Shown here piece by piece: positions 1 through 6,262 of a stretch of DNA of 12,892 nt. The DNA is from an uncultured Veillonella sp. (GTDB lineage Bacteria > Bacillota > Negativicutes > Veillonellales > Veillonellaceae). The stretch is taken from contig URQX01000037.1 in assembly GCA_900550175.1 (NCBI GenBank), positions 1 through 12,892 on the forward strand, written 5' to 3'. Numbering within the stretch: the first letter of the stretch is position 1; each line of letters begins with the position of its first letter. The position numbers and the translations under genes were made by a program. Below the pieces are notes generated by a model. It did no database searches and was not told the origin of the DNA. It saw only the letters and a list, made by a program, of their open reading frames with translations.

Positions 1-191
1 GGCAATCGAGATACGATTTTCTTAACTGCCTTTTCAAATTTCGGGCGCGGCATCAACAGTTGATGACCACAACCATTACATACGATGAGAAAATCCGTGC
101 CAATTCGTTTGACTTCCCATTCATCACTGCCGCAGGGATGTGACTTTTTCATTTTTACCACATCACCTACGTAATATCTAACAAATGCCAT
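1..191 (-). CDS. DUF951 family protein, 3' end off the left edge
   Basis: The first 63 codons of a minus-strand gene are visible, and the end lies outside the window. The start ATG is at 189-191, preceded by a strong AAAGGAGG ribosome binding site about 4 nt upstream. The peptide begins MAFVRYYVGDVVKMKKSHPC. It carries the DUF951 pattern of an N-terminal 'GDVVxMKKxHPCG' block, a central 'EWEVKRIGTDFLIVC' strand, a CNGCG pair and a C-terminal 'MPRPKFEKAVKKI' block. DUF951 proteins are usually about 60-70 residues, so only a few codons should be missing. The HPC and CNGC cysteines suggest a small zinc-ribbon-like fold, which is inference. Members of the family are uncharacterised and often lie near mechanosensitive channel or ribosomal protein genes. 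No function is assigned. Confidence 0.85.
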   Translation of the reverse strand, partial: MAFVRYYVGDVVKMKKSHPCGSDEWEVKRIGTDFLIVCNGCGHQLLMPRPKFEKAVKKIVSRL

Positions 192-228
192 AGCGCCTCC
201 TTTTACATCGTTCAGTATTTATATACTT

Positions 229-257
229 ATTATACAAAAAATACAAGGTTCTATAAA
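229..257 (-). promoter_or_regulatory. Putative sigma-A promoter of the DUF951 gene
   Basis: On the minus strand a perfect -10 TATAAT (229-234) lies 17 bp downstream of a weak -35 TTTATA (252-257). It is about 40 bp upstream of the start codon. It is predicted from sequence only. Confidence 0.5.
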
Positions 258-440
258 CATGTAGTAATTCTATATTTTATATAGTCATTTTATGGGTAGT
301 TATTAGTACATGTAACGAAAATATTATTATTACGTAATCAATAATGATTTTTCATTTAGTTATCATTCTCAATATCAAAATAAGCTTATTTTATAAATCC
401 TATACCAATCAGCCTTTAAGAAACCGCATTTTTACTACAT

Positions 441-455
441 TGATAATATTTATCA
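441..455. promoter_or_regulatory. Fur/PerR-like 7-1-7 operator upstream of rubrerythrin
   Basis: The 15-mer TGATAATATTTATCA matches the Firmicute Fur core TGATAATNATTATCA at all but one defined position and is a 6-3-6 palindrome. It ends 36 bp upstream of the -35 of the predicted rbr promoter. Rubrerythrin genes are commonly controlled by PerR or Fur-family repressors, so a regulator of that family is the natural guess. The distance upstream of the promoter is large for direct repression. Weaker similar tracts lie near 341-375. Confidence 0.45.
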
Positions 456-491
456 TTTAGAAAATTTTCGAAATAAATTTTACAAAAACAC

Positions 492-519
492 TTGCATTTC
501 TCATTTAGTATGTTACAAT
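492..519 (+). promoter_or_regulatory. Predicted rbr promoter with extended -10
   Basis: A -35 TTGCAT (492-497) is separated by 16 bp from -10 TACAAT (514-519), which is preceded by TGT, giving an extended TGn -10. Transcription from here would start near 526 and give an unusually long leader of about 270 nt before the rbr start codon. Confidence 0.55.
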
Positions 520-538
520 ATAGTCAACAATGATTATT

Positions 539-782
539 CGTTAAGTATACGGATACACCATTGTATATAAAACTGTTAAGACGGCAAGTGCCGAAAAAAC
601 AAAAATCAGTAAGTACTATTTTGAGAGTTAGGCAAGTGTCTATTTAGTCCAAGAATAAGTTTTCTTACTAAGGCGAAATCGCCCACGAAAATTGTAGAAT
701 AAGTATTCTATTATTTGAATTCACAACCAAGTGGTTATGAATATATAAGTTAAGTAACAAATTTGAAAATTATCGTAAGTAC
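539..782 (+). repeat. Array of AAGT-loop mini-hairpins in the rbr leader
   Basis: Short inverted repeats that share an AAGT centre with different arms recur through the leader. They lie at 539-551 (CGTT/ACG with one bulge), 582-593 (CGGC/GCCG), 608-617 (AGT/ACT), 629-642 (TAGGC/GTCTA, one G-U), 695-710 (TAGAAT/ATTCTA), 719-742 (AACC/GGTT plus five further pairs beyond one mismatch), 749-758 (GTT/AAC) and 775-782 (GT/AC, abutting the Shine-Dalgarno). Variants are 651-666 (AAGAA/TTCTT with loop TAAGTT) and 672-683 (GGCG/CGCC with loop AAAT). AAGT occurs ten times in about 270 nt. The conserved loop with changing but complementary stems argues for RNA hairpins bound by a factor. The function is unknown to me. 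Confidence 0.6.
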
Positions 783-796
783 AAAGGAGTATTAAA

Positions 797-1342
797 ATGG
801 CAGAATTAAAAGGTTCTAACACTGAAAAAAATCTTCAAGCAGCATTCGCTGGCGAATCCCAAGCATTCCAAAAATATACTTTCTACGCAGCAGCAGCTCG
901 TAAAGCTGGCATGAACGAAATCGCTGACTATTTCGAAGAAACAGCTCACAATGAATCCGCACATGCTAAATTGTGGTTCAAAGCTCTTCATGGTGGCGAC
1001 GTATCTTCCGATATCGAAGCTAACCTTCGTGATGCAGCAGCTGGCGAAAACTACGAACACACTACAATGTACAAAGATTTCGCTGACGAAGCTGAAAAAG
1101 AAGGCTTTGCAAAAATCGCTTACCAAATGCGCGAAGTTGGTAAAATCGAAGCTCGTCATGAAGCTCGTTACCTTGCATTAGCAGCTCAAGTATCCGGTAA
1201 CAAAGTATTCCACAACGACGAACCAGTTGCTTGGATCTGCGCTAACTGTGGTTACGTACACGTTGGTGAAGAAGCTCCAAAACTTTGCCCAGTATGTGCT
1301 CACCCACAAGCTTTCTTCCACCGTTTCGTGGAATCCATCTAA
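797..1342 (+). CDS. rbr: Rubrerythrin
   Basis: This non-haem iron protein of the cytoplasm is an NADH-linked (via rubredoxin or reductase partners) hydrogen peroxide reductase that protects anaerobes from oxidative stress. The 181-residue length is normal, if slightly short, for the family. Residues 1-135 are a ferritin-like four-helix domain with the diiron ligands in place: E20, E53xxH56, E84 or E87 and E118xxH121. Residues 146-175 are the C-terminal rubredoxin domain, with C148xxC151 and C164-P-x-C167 for the FeS4 centre. The start is fixed by AAAGGAG 7 nt upstream. Codon use is strongly biased to a few codons, as in highly expressed genes. It is monocistronic, with its own promoter and a strong terminator. 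Both untranslated regions hold AAGT-loop hairpins, which suggests post-transcriptional control (inference). Confidence 0.95.
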   Translation: MAELKGSNTEKNLQAAFAGESQAFQKYTFYAAAARKAGMNEIADYFEETAHNESAHAKLWFKALHGGDVSSDIEANLRDAAAGENYEHTTMYKDFADEAEKEGFAKIAYQMREVGKIEARHEARYLALAAQVSGNKVFHNDEPVAWICANCGYVHVGEEAPKLCPVCAHPQAFFHRFVESI

Positions 1343-1345
1343 TCT

Positions 1346-1436
1346 GTAAGTACGACACTAACTAAACTAACAACCTGTAAGTACAGATTTAAATTAAACA
1401 CACCTGTAAGTACAATATAATCTTACAGTAAGTACT
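1346..1436 (+). repeat. Four GTAAGTAC repeats in the rbr 3' UTR
   Basis: Exact GTAAGTAC octamers start at 1346, 1377, 1406 and 1428, between the rbr stop codon and its terminator, at intervals of 31, 29 and 22 nt. Three follow CTGT-like contexts. Each can form a tiny stem around an AAGT loop, the best being CTGT-AAGT-ACAG at 1375-1386; TGT/ACA is at 1405-1414 and AGT/ACT at 1427-1436. The last overlaps a CTTAC-A-GTAAG palindrome (1422-1432). The same octamer occurs in the 5' leader at 609 and 775. Confidence 0.8.
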
Positions 1437-1451
1437 AACAACTTCCTTAAC

Positions 1452-1485
1452 AAAAAGACGATGACTTAGGTCATCGTCTTTTTTG
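1452..1485 (+). terminator. Intrinsic terminator of rbr, probably bidirectional
   Basis: A 14-bp stem with GACGATGAC/GTCATCGTC at its core closes a TTAG loop and is followed by a T-run. The opposite strand also has a T-run after the stem (the A-run at 1452-1456), so it may end thi operon transcripts as well. Confidence 0.9.
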
Positions 1486-1563
1486 TGTTCTATTTAATAA
1501 GATTTTGTACGCTCATGACTAATAGTTAGCCATATATCATAACTCATCACATGGTCATATCGG

Positions 1564-3081
1564 CTATACAGTTCTATCAACTAATGTCTTAAATTGTTGT
1601 GCTGCTTCATAAGGACTATCTGCATGAGCAATAGCAGAAATTACAGCCACACCAGAGGCCCCCACTTCCAGTATAGGCTTCGCATTGTCTAAAGTAATTC
1701 CCCCAATACCAACACATGGTAAGGTCAAGCCTTCTGCTTGTAGTTCAGCGACACGCTCCGGCCCACACGGTTCTTGTGCATCAGGTTTACTACTTGTAGC
1801 ATACATAGGACCTACACCTACACAATCAGCATAGATTACATCGGTCTTATGTAGTTCCTCCACAGAGTGAATAGAAATACCAACCACCTTATGGCCCACA
1901 AGATTACGCACCTCTTCTAGACGCATATCTTCTTGACCTACGTGAACACCATCAGCATTAACAGCCATCGCTAAGTCTACATCATCATTGATAACAAAGA
2001 GTACATTGTACTTTGCACAGATTTGTTGTAATTGTTGAGCTAACTCTAGTTTCTGTTGCCCCACTAAAGTACCTACGCCCTTTTCTCTAAATTGGAAACA
2101 AGTTATACCGCCTCGACAAGCATCCTCTACGATAGAGAGCAAACGATTTTCATTCAGTTCCACATCTTGCGTACCACTGATGAAATATACTTCTAATTGA
2201 TCTGGCACAACTACAGGACGCATACGATTCTCAGACATAAGCGCCGCATCATCGAGTGTATATAAGCTATCCATAAAGGCTACACTAAAGCTACCAGGTT
2301 GTACGCCACTTACCTGCACTGCACTTTCACCGGCCAAACCATAGTAAGCCAATGCATAGGCGAGAAACTCACCGATAGATAGTCTGTTTTTACATGGATA
2401 ATAAGCACTGAAAAAAGCCGCTAATACAGCCCCTAGTAGACAACCTGTACCCGTTACAGCCGTCATAATAGGGTGTCCGTGTGGCACTGCAAATACCCGA
2501 GTTCCATCGGAAACATAATCCTCTTCGCCAGTAGCTACAACAGGACAGTTGATAAGGCGCGCTAGACGATATGCGATAACAGCACTATCCTCGATTTGTC
2601 CTCCATCTACACCTTTACCGGTAGTGGATATATCTGCCTGATTATTAGGACTTAAAGCATCGTAGATAGCTTTAATTTCACTTTGATTGCCTCGCACTAA
2701 TGAGATGTCACCAGTCTTAATCAAGTCTAACACCACAGATAAACGATAAGCCCCCGCATGACACCCCACTGGATCTAAAATGATAGGAACCTCATGTTTC
2801 TTCGCTAGTGCTATGGCCTCTTTGTAGTAACTAACTTTGTCTGGTGTAAGAGTACCAATATTGATGAGTAGCGCCGATGCATGGACGATGAGGTCTTTCA
2901 AATCTTCACTGCACTCACTCATCACCGGTGATGCGCCAATGGCGAGTAAACCATTAGCCGTAAAGGTCCGCACCACATCATTGGTAATACAAATAACGAG
3001 AGGATTTCTTTGGCGTAAAATTTCTAATATATTGAGTTCAGTCTCAATTTGACCATTCATATATGGATTTTCATAGGTCAT
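1564..3081 (-). CDS. thiM-thiE: Bifunctional hydroxyethylthiazole kinase / thiamine-phosphate synthase (ThiM-ThiE fusion)
   Basis: One 505-residue polypeptide carries two cytoplasmic thiamine-salvage enzymes. Residues about 8-280 are ThiM, which phosphorylates 4-methyl-5-(2-hydroxyethyl)thiazole. Visible marks are 'CITNDVVRTFTANGLLAIGASP', 'ILDPVG', 'LVRGNQSEI' and the catalytic 'GTGC' near 211-214. Residues about 296-505 are ThiE, which joins HMP-PP and thiazole phosphate to thiamine phosphate, with 'FREKG', 'VINDDVDLA', 'ADGVHVGQED', 'GVGPMYATSSKPDA' and 'GIGGI'. An in-frame ATG exists at 3102 inside thiD, but it lacks a ribosome site. The ATG at 3081 has AGGAG about 8 nt upstream within the last thiD codons, so I chose 3081. 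The thiD stop is 4 nt upstream, so translation is probably coupled. Both domains look complete. Confidence 0.92.
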   Translation of the reverse strand: MTYENPYMNGQIETELNILEILRQRNPLVICITNDVVRTFTANGLLAIGASPVMSECSEDLKDLIVHASALLINIGTLTPDKVSYYKEAIALAKKHEVPIILDPVGCHAGAYRLSVVLDLIKTGDISLVRGNQSEIKAIYDALSPNNQADISTTGKGVDGGQIEDSAVIAYRLARLINCPVVATGEEDYVSDGTRVFAVPHGHPIMTAVTGTGCLLGAVLAAFFSAYYPCKNRLSIGEFLAYALAYYGLAGESAVQVSGVQPGSFSVAFMDSLYTLDDAALMSENRMRPVVVPDQLEVYFISGTQDVELNENRLLSIVEDACRGGITCFQFREKGVGTLVGQQKLELAQQLQQICAKYNVLFVINDDVDLAMAVNADGVHVGQEDMRLEEVRNLVGHKVVGISIHSVEELHKTDVIYADCVGVGPMYATSSKPDAQEPCGPERVAELQAEGLTLPCVGIGGITLDNAKPILEVGASGVAVISAIAHADSPYEAAQQFKTLVDRTV

Positions 3082-3085
3082 ATCA

Positions 3086-3928
3086 CTATCTCCTCTCGTC
3101 ATTTTTCAAGAGCTCATCCATCGTTTCAGGTCCATTAGATAAGAGGCCATAAGCCATATGATTAACGGGACCACAGCCATTTCCCAGCCCAGGATTATGT
3201 TTAATAGCAAGTGCAATATAATCCTTGGCAATACCAATGGCATCCATTACATCACGCCCTTTAGCGAGCTCCGCCGTAATCACTGCGGAGAAGGTACAAC
3301 CTGTACCATGAGTATGTACCGTATCATATTTAGGGCTTGTCCAAGTACGGATGCTACCATCTTTAGTGAAAGCATAATCCGTTGCATCTTCACCGATGTG
3401 ACCGCCTTTAATGATAACTACTTGAGGTCCTAAGTCCTGTAAGATACGATTCGCCGCCGTTGTTATATCACTTTCACAATCAATAGACATGTCCGCTAAG
3501 ACCTCAGCCTCACTACGGTTTGGTGTAATCACTGTAGCCGTCGGAATGAGTTTGGATTTTAAGAAATTTACTGCCTCATCTGATACGAGTCGGTCACCGC
3601 TAGTGGCAATCATAACGGGATCCATTACATAAGGAATTGGTTTACTCACATAAGGATAGATAAGATCCATCATCTCAGGCAAGGCAATCATGCCCGTCTT
3701 AACGGCTTGTGGTTCAATGTCAGAATACACATCGTGTAATTGTCGGTCAATACTCTCTAGCGACAGATGTTCTACATGATGTACGCCCGTCGTATTTTGG
3801 GCTACCACAGAGGTAACAACAGCCATGCCGTATACGTGACGACTTTGGAAGGATTTCAAATCGGCCATAATACCAGCACCACCGCTAGGATCAGTACCAG
3901 CAATTGTCAATGCAGTATGTAGTTTCAT
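3086..3928 (-). CDS. thiD: Hydroxymethylpyrimidine / phosphomethylpyrimidine kinase
   Basis: ThiD phosphorylates HMP and then HMP-P to HMP-PP, the pyrimidine substrate of ThiE. The 280-residue protein is full length for this ribokinase-fold family. It shows 'IAGTDPSGGAGIMADLK' at 9-25, 'VVAQNT' at 41-46, 'VMDPVM' at 101-106, 'ITPNRSEAEVL' at 134-144, 'VIIKGGH' at 171-177 and the anion-hole/catalytic 'HGTGCTFSA' at 207-215. The start ATG overlaps the thiW stop as TAATG, with AAGGAGG just upstream, so the genes are translationally coupled. It is followed directly by thiM-thiE. It is controlled through the upstream TPP riboswitch as part of the operon. Confidence 0.95.
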   Translation of the reverse strand: MKLHTALTIAGTDPSGGAGIMADLKSFQSRHVYGMAVVTSVVAQNTTGVHHVEHLSLESIDRQLHDVYSDIEPQAVKTGMIALPEMMDLIYPYVSKPIPYVMDPVMIATSGDRLVSDEAVNFLKSKLIPTATVITPNRSEAEVLADMSIDCESDITTAANRILQDLGPQVVIIKGGHIGEDATDYAFTKDGSIRTWTSPKYDTVHTHGTGCTFSAVITAELAKGRDVMDAIGIAKDYIALAIKHNPGLGNGCGPVNHMAYGLLSNGPETMDELLKNDERR

Positions 3929-4407
3929 TATGCCTCCTTATGTAATAGATGACGACGAGATAAGATTTGTAATACTATGAAACCAATAAAGGCACCTGCT
4001 ACAGAGCTCATGGCGAAGGATGTAATCAAAGTCAACAATGCCAAAGGTTTACCTAACAAGAAATTGGCTATAGGATAACTTACGAGAGCACCGATAAGGC
4101 CGGTACCAATGATTTCGCCTAGAGCCGCCGCCCATAGAGCGTTATATTTCTTATATAAATAAGCCGATAACCAAGCACCAATCATGCTGCCAGGAAAGGC
4201 TAAAGGAGAACCTAGTGCCAATACATTGCGTAAACAAGATGTACTAAATGCGGCACCTACGGAAAATCTAGCCCCCACCACAACGGCTAAGATAACATTA
4301 ATCATATGTTGAAACGGAAAAATACGAGCCGGACCAACAGGAATTGATGTAGTAGATAATACTACACCTAAGGCCACACATATGCTAGCAATAATCAGTT
4401 TTTTCAT
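3928..4407 (-). CDS. thiW: ThiW, thiazole-specific S component of an ECF transporter
   Basis: ThiW is a small membrane substrate-binding subunit thought to import hydroxyethylthiazole together with the shared ECF energising module, which is not in this window. The 159-residue protein is almost entirely hydrophobic, with about five or six membrane segments. It has the family features 'VGPARIFPFQHMINVILAVVVG', 'LRNVLALGSPLAFPGSMIGA' and a C-terminal 'SSVAGAFIGF' helix. The start at 4407 (MKKLIIASI) has GGAGG 5 nt upstream. The reading frame continues to an ATG at 4443, but that codon lies inside the riboswitch terminator and is rejected. It is first in the thiW-thiD-thiM/E operon, which fits uptake feeding ThiM. 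Confidence 0.9.
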   Translation of the reverse strand: MKKLIIASICVALGVVLSTTSIPVGPARIFPFQHMINVILAVVVGARFSVGAAFSTSCLRNVLALGSPLAFPGSMIGAWLSAYLYKKYNALWAAALGEIIGTGLIGALVSYPIANFLLGKPLALLTLITSFAMSSVAGAFIGFIVLQILSRRHLLHKEA

Positions 4408-4424
4408 AATACCTCCAAACATAT

Positions 4425-4456
4425 AAAAACAAGACCACTCCAAATGGAATGGTCTC
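4425..4456 (-). terminator. Riboswitch-controlled terminator before thiW
   Basis: On the minus strand, ACCATTCC-ATTT-GGAGTGGT (one G-U) forms a hairpin followed by TTGTTTTT. It sits between the TPP aptamer and the thiW ribosome site. This is the arrangement of a transcription-terminating TPP riboswitch. Confidence 0.85.
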
Positions 4457-4482
4457 GTAATAGTTTAGTATTATGTTGCACT

Positions 4483-4560
4483 CCACTTCCCTACGCCAGT
4501 ATTATCTGGATCAGGTCTAGGGTTTTGAATGGTCAATCTCAGCAAAAGCACCCCTAGTGG
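4483..4560 (-). promoter_or_regulatory. TPP riboswitch aptamer controlling thiW-thiD-thiM/E
   Basis: Read on the minus strand, the element contains the conserved THI-box blocks AGGGGTGC, GCTGAGAT, ACCCTAGACCTGATC, CAGATAATACTGGCGTAGGGAA. P1 is CCACT (4556-4560) pairing with AGTGG (4483-4487). A terminator hairpin follows, so high TPP should stop transcription of the salvage operon. Confidence 0.95.
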
Positions 4561-4580
4561 CAATATATTTTTATACTCTA

Positions 4581-4609
4581 GTTATAACATTATTATACAA
4601 TCTATGCAA
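4581..4609 (-). promoter_or_regulatory. Predicted promoter of the thi operon
   Basis: On the minus strand, -35 TTGCAT (4604-4609) and -10 TATAAC (4581-4586) are separated by 17 bp. Transcription would start near 4574, just upstream of the aptamer. A TATAAT also occurs near 4591-4597 and could be an alternative -10. Confidence 0.5.
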
Positions 4610-4617
4610 CAAAAGAA

Positions 4618-4646
4618 TTGACGGCTTCCTATTATCCGCATATAAT
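4618..4646 (+). promoter_or_regulatory. Predicted promoter of cytX
   Basis: A -35 TTGACG (4618-4623), a 17-bp spacer and a perfect -10 TATAAT (4641-4646) place the start near 4653, immediately before the TPP aptamer. It is back to back with the thi operon promoter, and the two -35 hexamers are only 8 bp apart. Confidence 0.8.
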
Positions 4647-4651
4647 GAAGC

Positions 4652-4740
4652 CATAACGGGGTGCTCACAAGAGTGGGCTGAGAGTAAGCTATCGCTTTAA
4701 CCCATAACCTGATTTGGATAATGCCAACGTAGGGAACATA
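4652..4740 (+). promoter_or_regulatory. TPP riboswitch aptamer controlling cytX
   Basis: The THI-box blocks CGGGGTGC, GGGCTGAGAG, AACCTGATTTGGATAATGCC and AACGTAGGGAA appear in the right order. P1 is less clear than in the divergent copy. A terminator lies directly downstream, so TPP should switch off cytX by premature termination. Confidence 0.93.
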
Positions 4741-4750
4741 GAGGATTAAT

Positions 4751-4781
4751 AGCCGAGTTCCTTTTTAGACTCGGCTTTTTC
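4751..4781 (+). terminator. Riboswitch terminator before cytX
   Basis: A perfect 8-bp stem AGCCGAGT/ACTCGGCT with a 10-nt loop is followed by TTTTC. It lies between the TPP aptamer and the cytX ribosome site. Confidence 0.9.
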
Positions 4782-4806
4782 TATGACTTCCTGGCAAGGA
4801 GGACGT

Positions 4807-6000
4807 ATGAAAGATACACACATTACACAACCACAGTTCGCCATGATATGGTTTGGCGCCGCTCTATCTATAGCGGAAATTATGACAGGAACCTATCTAG
4901 CCCCCTTAGGGCTCACCCAAGGTCTATATGCCATCATACTGGGACATATCATCGGCGGTATATTGCTCTTTGGAGCTGGTCTCATCGGTGGACGTTTACG
5001 GCAAGGCAGTATGAATACTACCGCCTTTAGCTTTGGCCCACTAGGGGCTAAAGGCTTTGCCTTTTTAAATATGCTTCAACTTATCGGCTGGACTAGCATC
5101 ATGATCTACGATGCTATGCTAGCCTTACAAGAGCTAGCACCTCTATCCCCTATGATTTGGACGATAGCTATTGGAGCACTTGTCATCCTGTGGCTTTTCA
5201 TCGGCCTCCACAATACGGGCTATATTCAAGCCATCGTATCTGTTCTATTACTAGGGCTCACCCTCTACATGGGCGCGCACATGATATCGCAGTGGCCTAG
5301 TGAGGCTAGCCTTCTAACTAGCGGAAATATGAGTTTCATCGCTGCCCTTGAATTATCTATTGCCATGCCCCTATCTTGGCTACCTCTCATCAGTGATTAT
5401 ACCCGTGAAAGCAAAAAGCCTTTCTCCGCATCACTTACAAGCGCTACAGTCTACACTATAACAAGTATCGTTATGTACACCTTAGGCCTTAGTGCGGCAA
5501 TCTTTGGCGGTGGCGACTCCATCATTACGATTATGATGAATGCAGGACTTGGCCTTGCGGGCCTCATCGTTATCATCTTCTCTACCGTTACTACAACCTT
5601 TATGGACGCTTACTCTGCAGGCGTATCTAGTACGACTATCTATAACGGTGCATCCAGCAAAGGCATCGCCGTCATCGTTACGCTCGTGGGCACTATTGCA
5701 GCTATTCTATATCCAATGGATGATATTACAGACTTCCTATACCTCATCGGCTCTGTATTTGCACCGATGATTGCCATCTTATTAGCGGATTACTTTATCA
5801 ATCGCCAACAAGTACAAACACTTTCAGCTTATCTCGTACGAGGGCTAATCTGGGCCCTATCCGTTGGTTTATACCACTATATGTTACATAGTGAAAGCAC
5901 AATAGGTGCCACATTACCAGCCTTTACAATGGCATTTGTCGTTACAGCTATCGTTGGATTTATAAGTAAAACAGCGCACATATCTACAGAAATTAAGTAG
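4807..6000 (+). CDS. cytX: CytX, putative hydroxymethylpyrimidine permease (NCS1 family)
   Basis: This is an inner-membrane symporter of the nucleobase:cation symporter-1 family, whose TPP-regulated CytX branch is predicted to import HMP, the pyrimidine precursor of thiamine. The 397-residue protein is hydrophobic throughout with about 11-12 helices. The N-terminal 'WFGAALSIAEIMTGTYLAPLG' and the central 'SWLPLISDYTR' segment are typical of cytosine permease relatives. ATG at 4807 was chosen because AAGGAGG lies 4 nt upstream. An in-frame ATG at 4783 adds eight residues next to the terminator and has no ribosome site. Control by its own TPP riboswitch, divergent from thiW, supports an HMP role. 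Substrate is inferred from family and context, not shown by the sequence. Confidence 0.9.
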   Translation: MKDTHITQPQFAMIWFGAALSIAEIMTGTYLAPLGLTQGLYAIILGHIIGGILLFGAGLIGGRLRQGSMNTTAFSFGPLGAKGFAFLNMLQLIGWTSIMIYDAMLALQELAPLSPMIWTIAIGALVILWLFIGLHNTGYIQAIVSVLLLGLTLYMGAHMISQWPSEASLLTSGNMSFIAALELSIAMPLSWLPLISDYTRESKKPFSASLTSATVYTITSIVMYTLGLSAAIFGGGDSIITIMMNAGLGLAGLIVIIFSTVTTTFMDAYSAGVSSTTIYNGASSKGIAVIVTLVGTIAAILYPMDDITDFLYLIGSVFAPMIAILLADYFINRQQVQTLSAYLVRGLIWALSVGLYHYMLHSESTIGATLPAFTMAFVVTAIVGFISKTAHISTEIK

Positions 6001-6100
6001 CATTAGCAAGTAACATCTATTATAAACGTACTAATTCAATGCTAAAGATTAAAGATAATAGTAAGTACACTGCTATCATTGCTATCAACTATCTAAAAAG

Positions 6101-6194
6101 AAAACACCTTCACAATCCACTAGTTACTGAACTATACATCTCAAAATTGTGTCCAGTTTTTGGCATGTAGTTCATAGGATTATGAAGGTGTTTT
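6101..6194. terminator. Bidirectional cytX/modC terminator with an IS relic in its loop
   Basis: The arms AAAACACCTTCACAATCC (6101-6118) and 6177-6194 are inverted repeats matching at 17 of 18 positions. They flank a 58-nt insert, and each strand ends in T-rich sequence after the stem. The position between convergent cytX and modC fits a shared terminator. The insert contains the IS-end relic at 6128-6174. The rest of the 260-bp gap holds one GTAAGTAC octamer (6061-6068) and nothing else I recognise. Confidence 0.65.
6128..6174 (-). mobile_element. Relic of an IS150-type left end
   Basis: Read on the minus strand from 6174, the sequence matches the left end of the IS at 9846 at 28 of its first 33 positions. 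This includes TGAACT and the 13-mer TGGACACAATTTT. Like that end it folds back on itself: TGAACTA..CAT at 6128-6139 against ATGTAGTTCA at 6165-6174. No transposase sequence remains. It is a solo IS end or a MITE-like derivative of a related element. Confidence 0.7.
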
Positions 6195-6262
6195 ATGTAT
6201 CTCTATTTAATTTTAAAGTATTTTATCACTGTATCAAAACCATACGATTTAAATGTTTATCA

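Noticed and set aside
806..1159. 117-codon open frame on the minus strand inside rbr
   Set aside because: It is a shadow of the strongly biased rbr codons, with no ribosome site and a composition of Cys/Phe/Ser typical of an antisense frame.
1515..1558. Imperfect dyads (ATGAC/GTCAT, AGTTA/TAACT) after thiE
   Set aside because: The stem is interrupted and has no T-run; the terminator at 1452-1485 serves both strands better.
3082..3102. Upstream start (MTRGDSD) for thiM-thiE
   Set aside because: It lies inside thiD with no Shine-Dalgarno, whereas ATG 3081 has AGGAG at good spacing and fits the family N-terminus.
4408..4443. N-terminal extension of ThiW
   Set aside because: The codons overlap the riboswitch terminator; GGAGG precedes the ATG at 4407.
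6061..6068. GTAAGTAC after cytX as a member of the rbr hairpin family
   Set aside because: Only two base pairs flank the AAGT here and there are no neighbouring copies, so it may be chance; it is noted in the octamer finding only.
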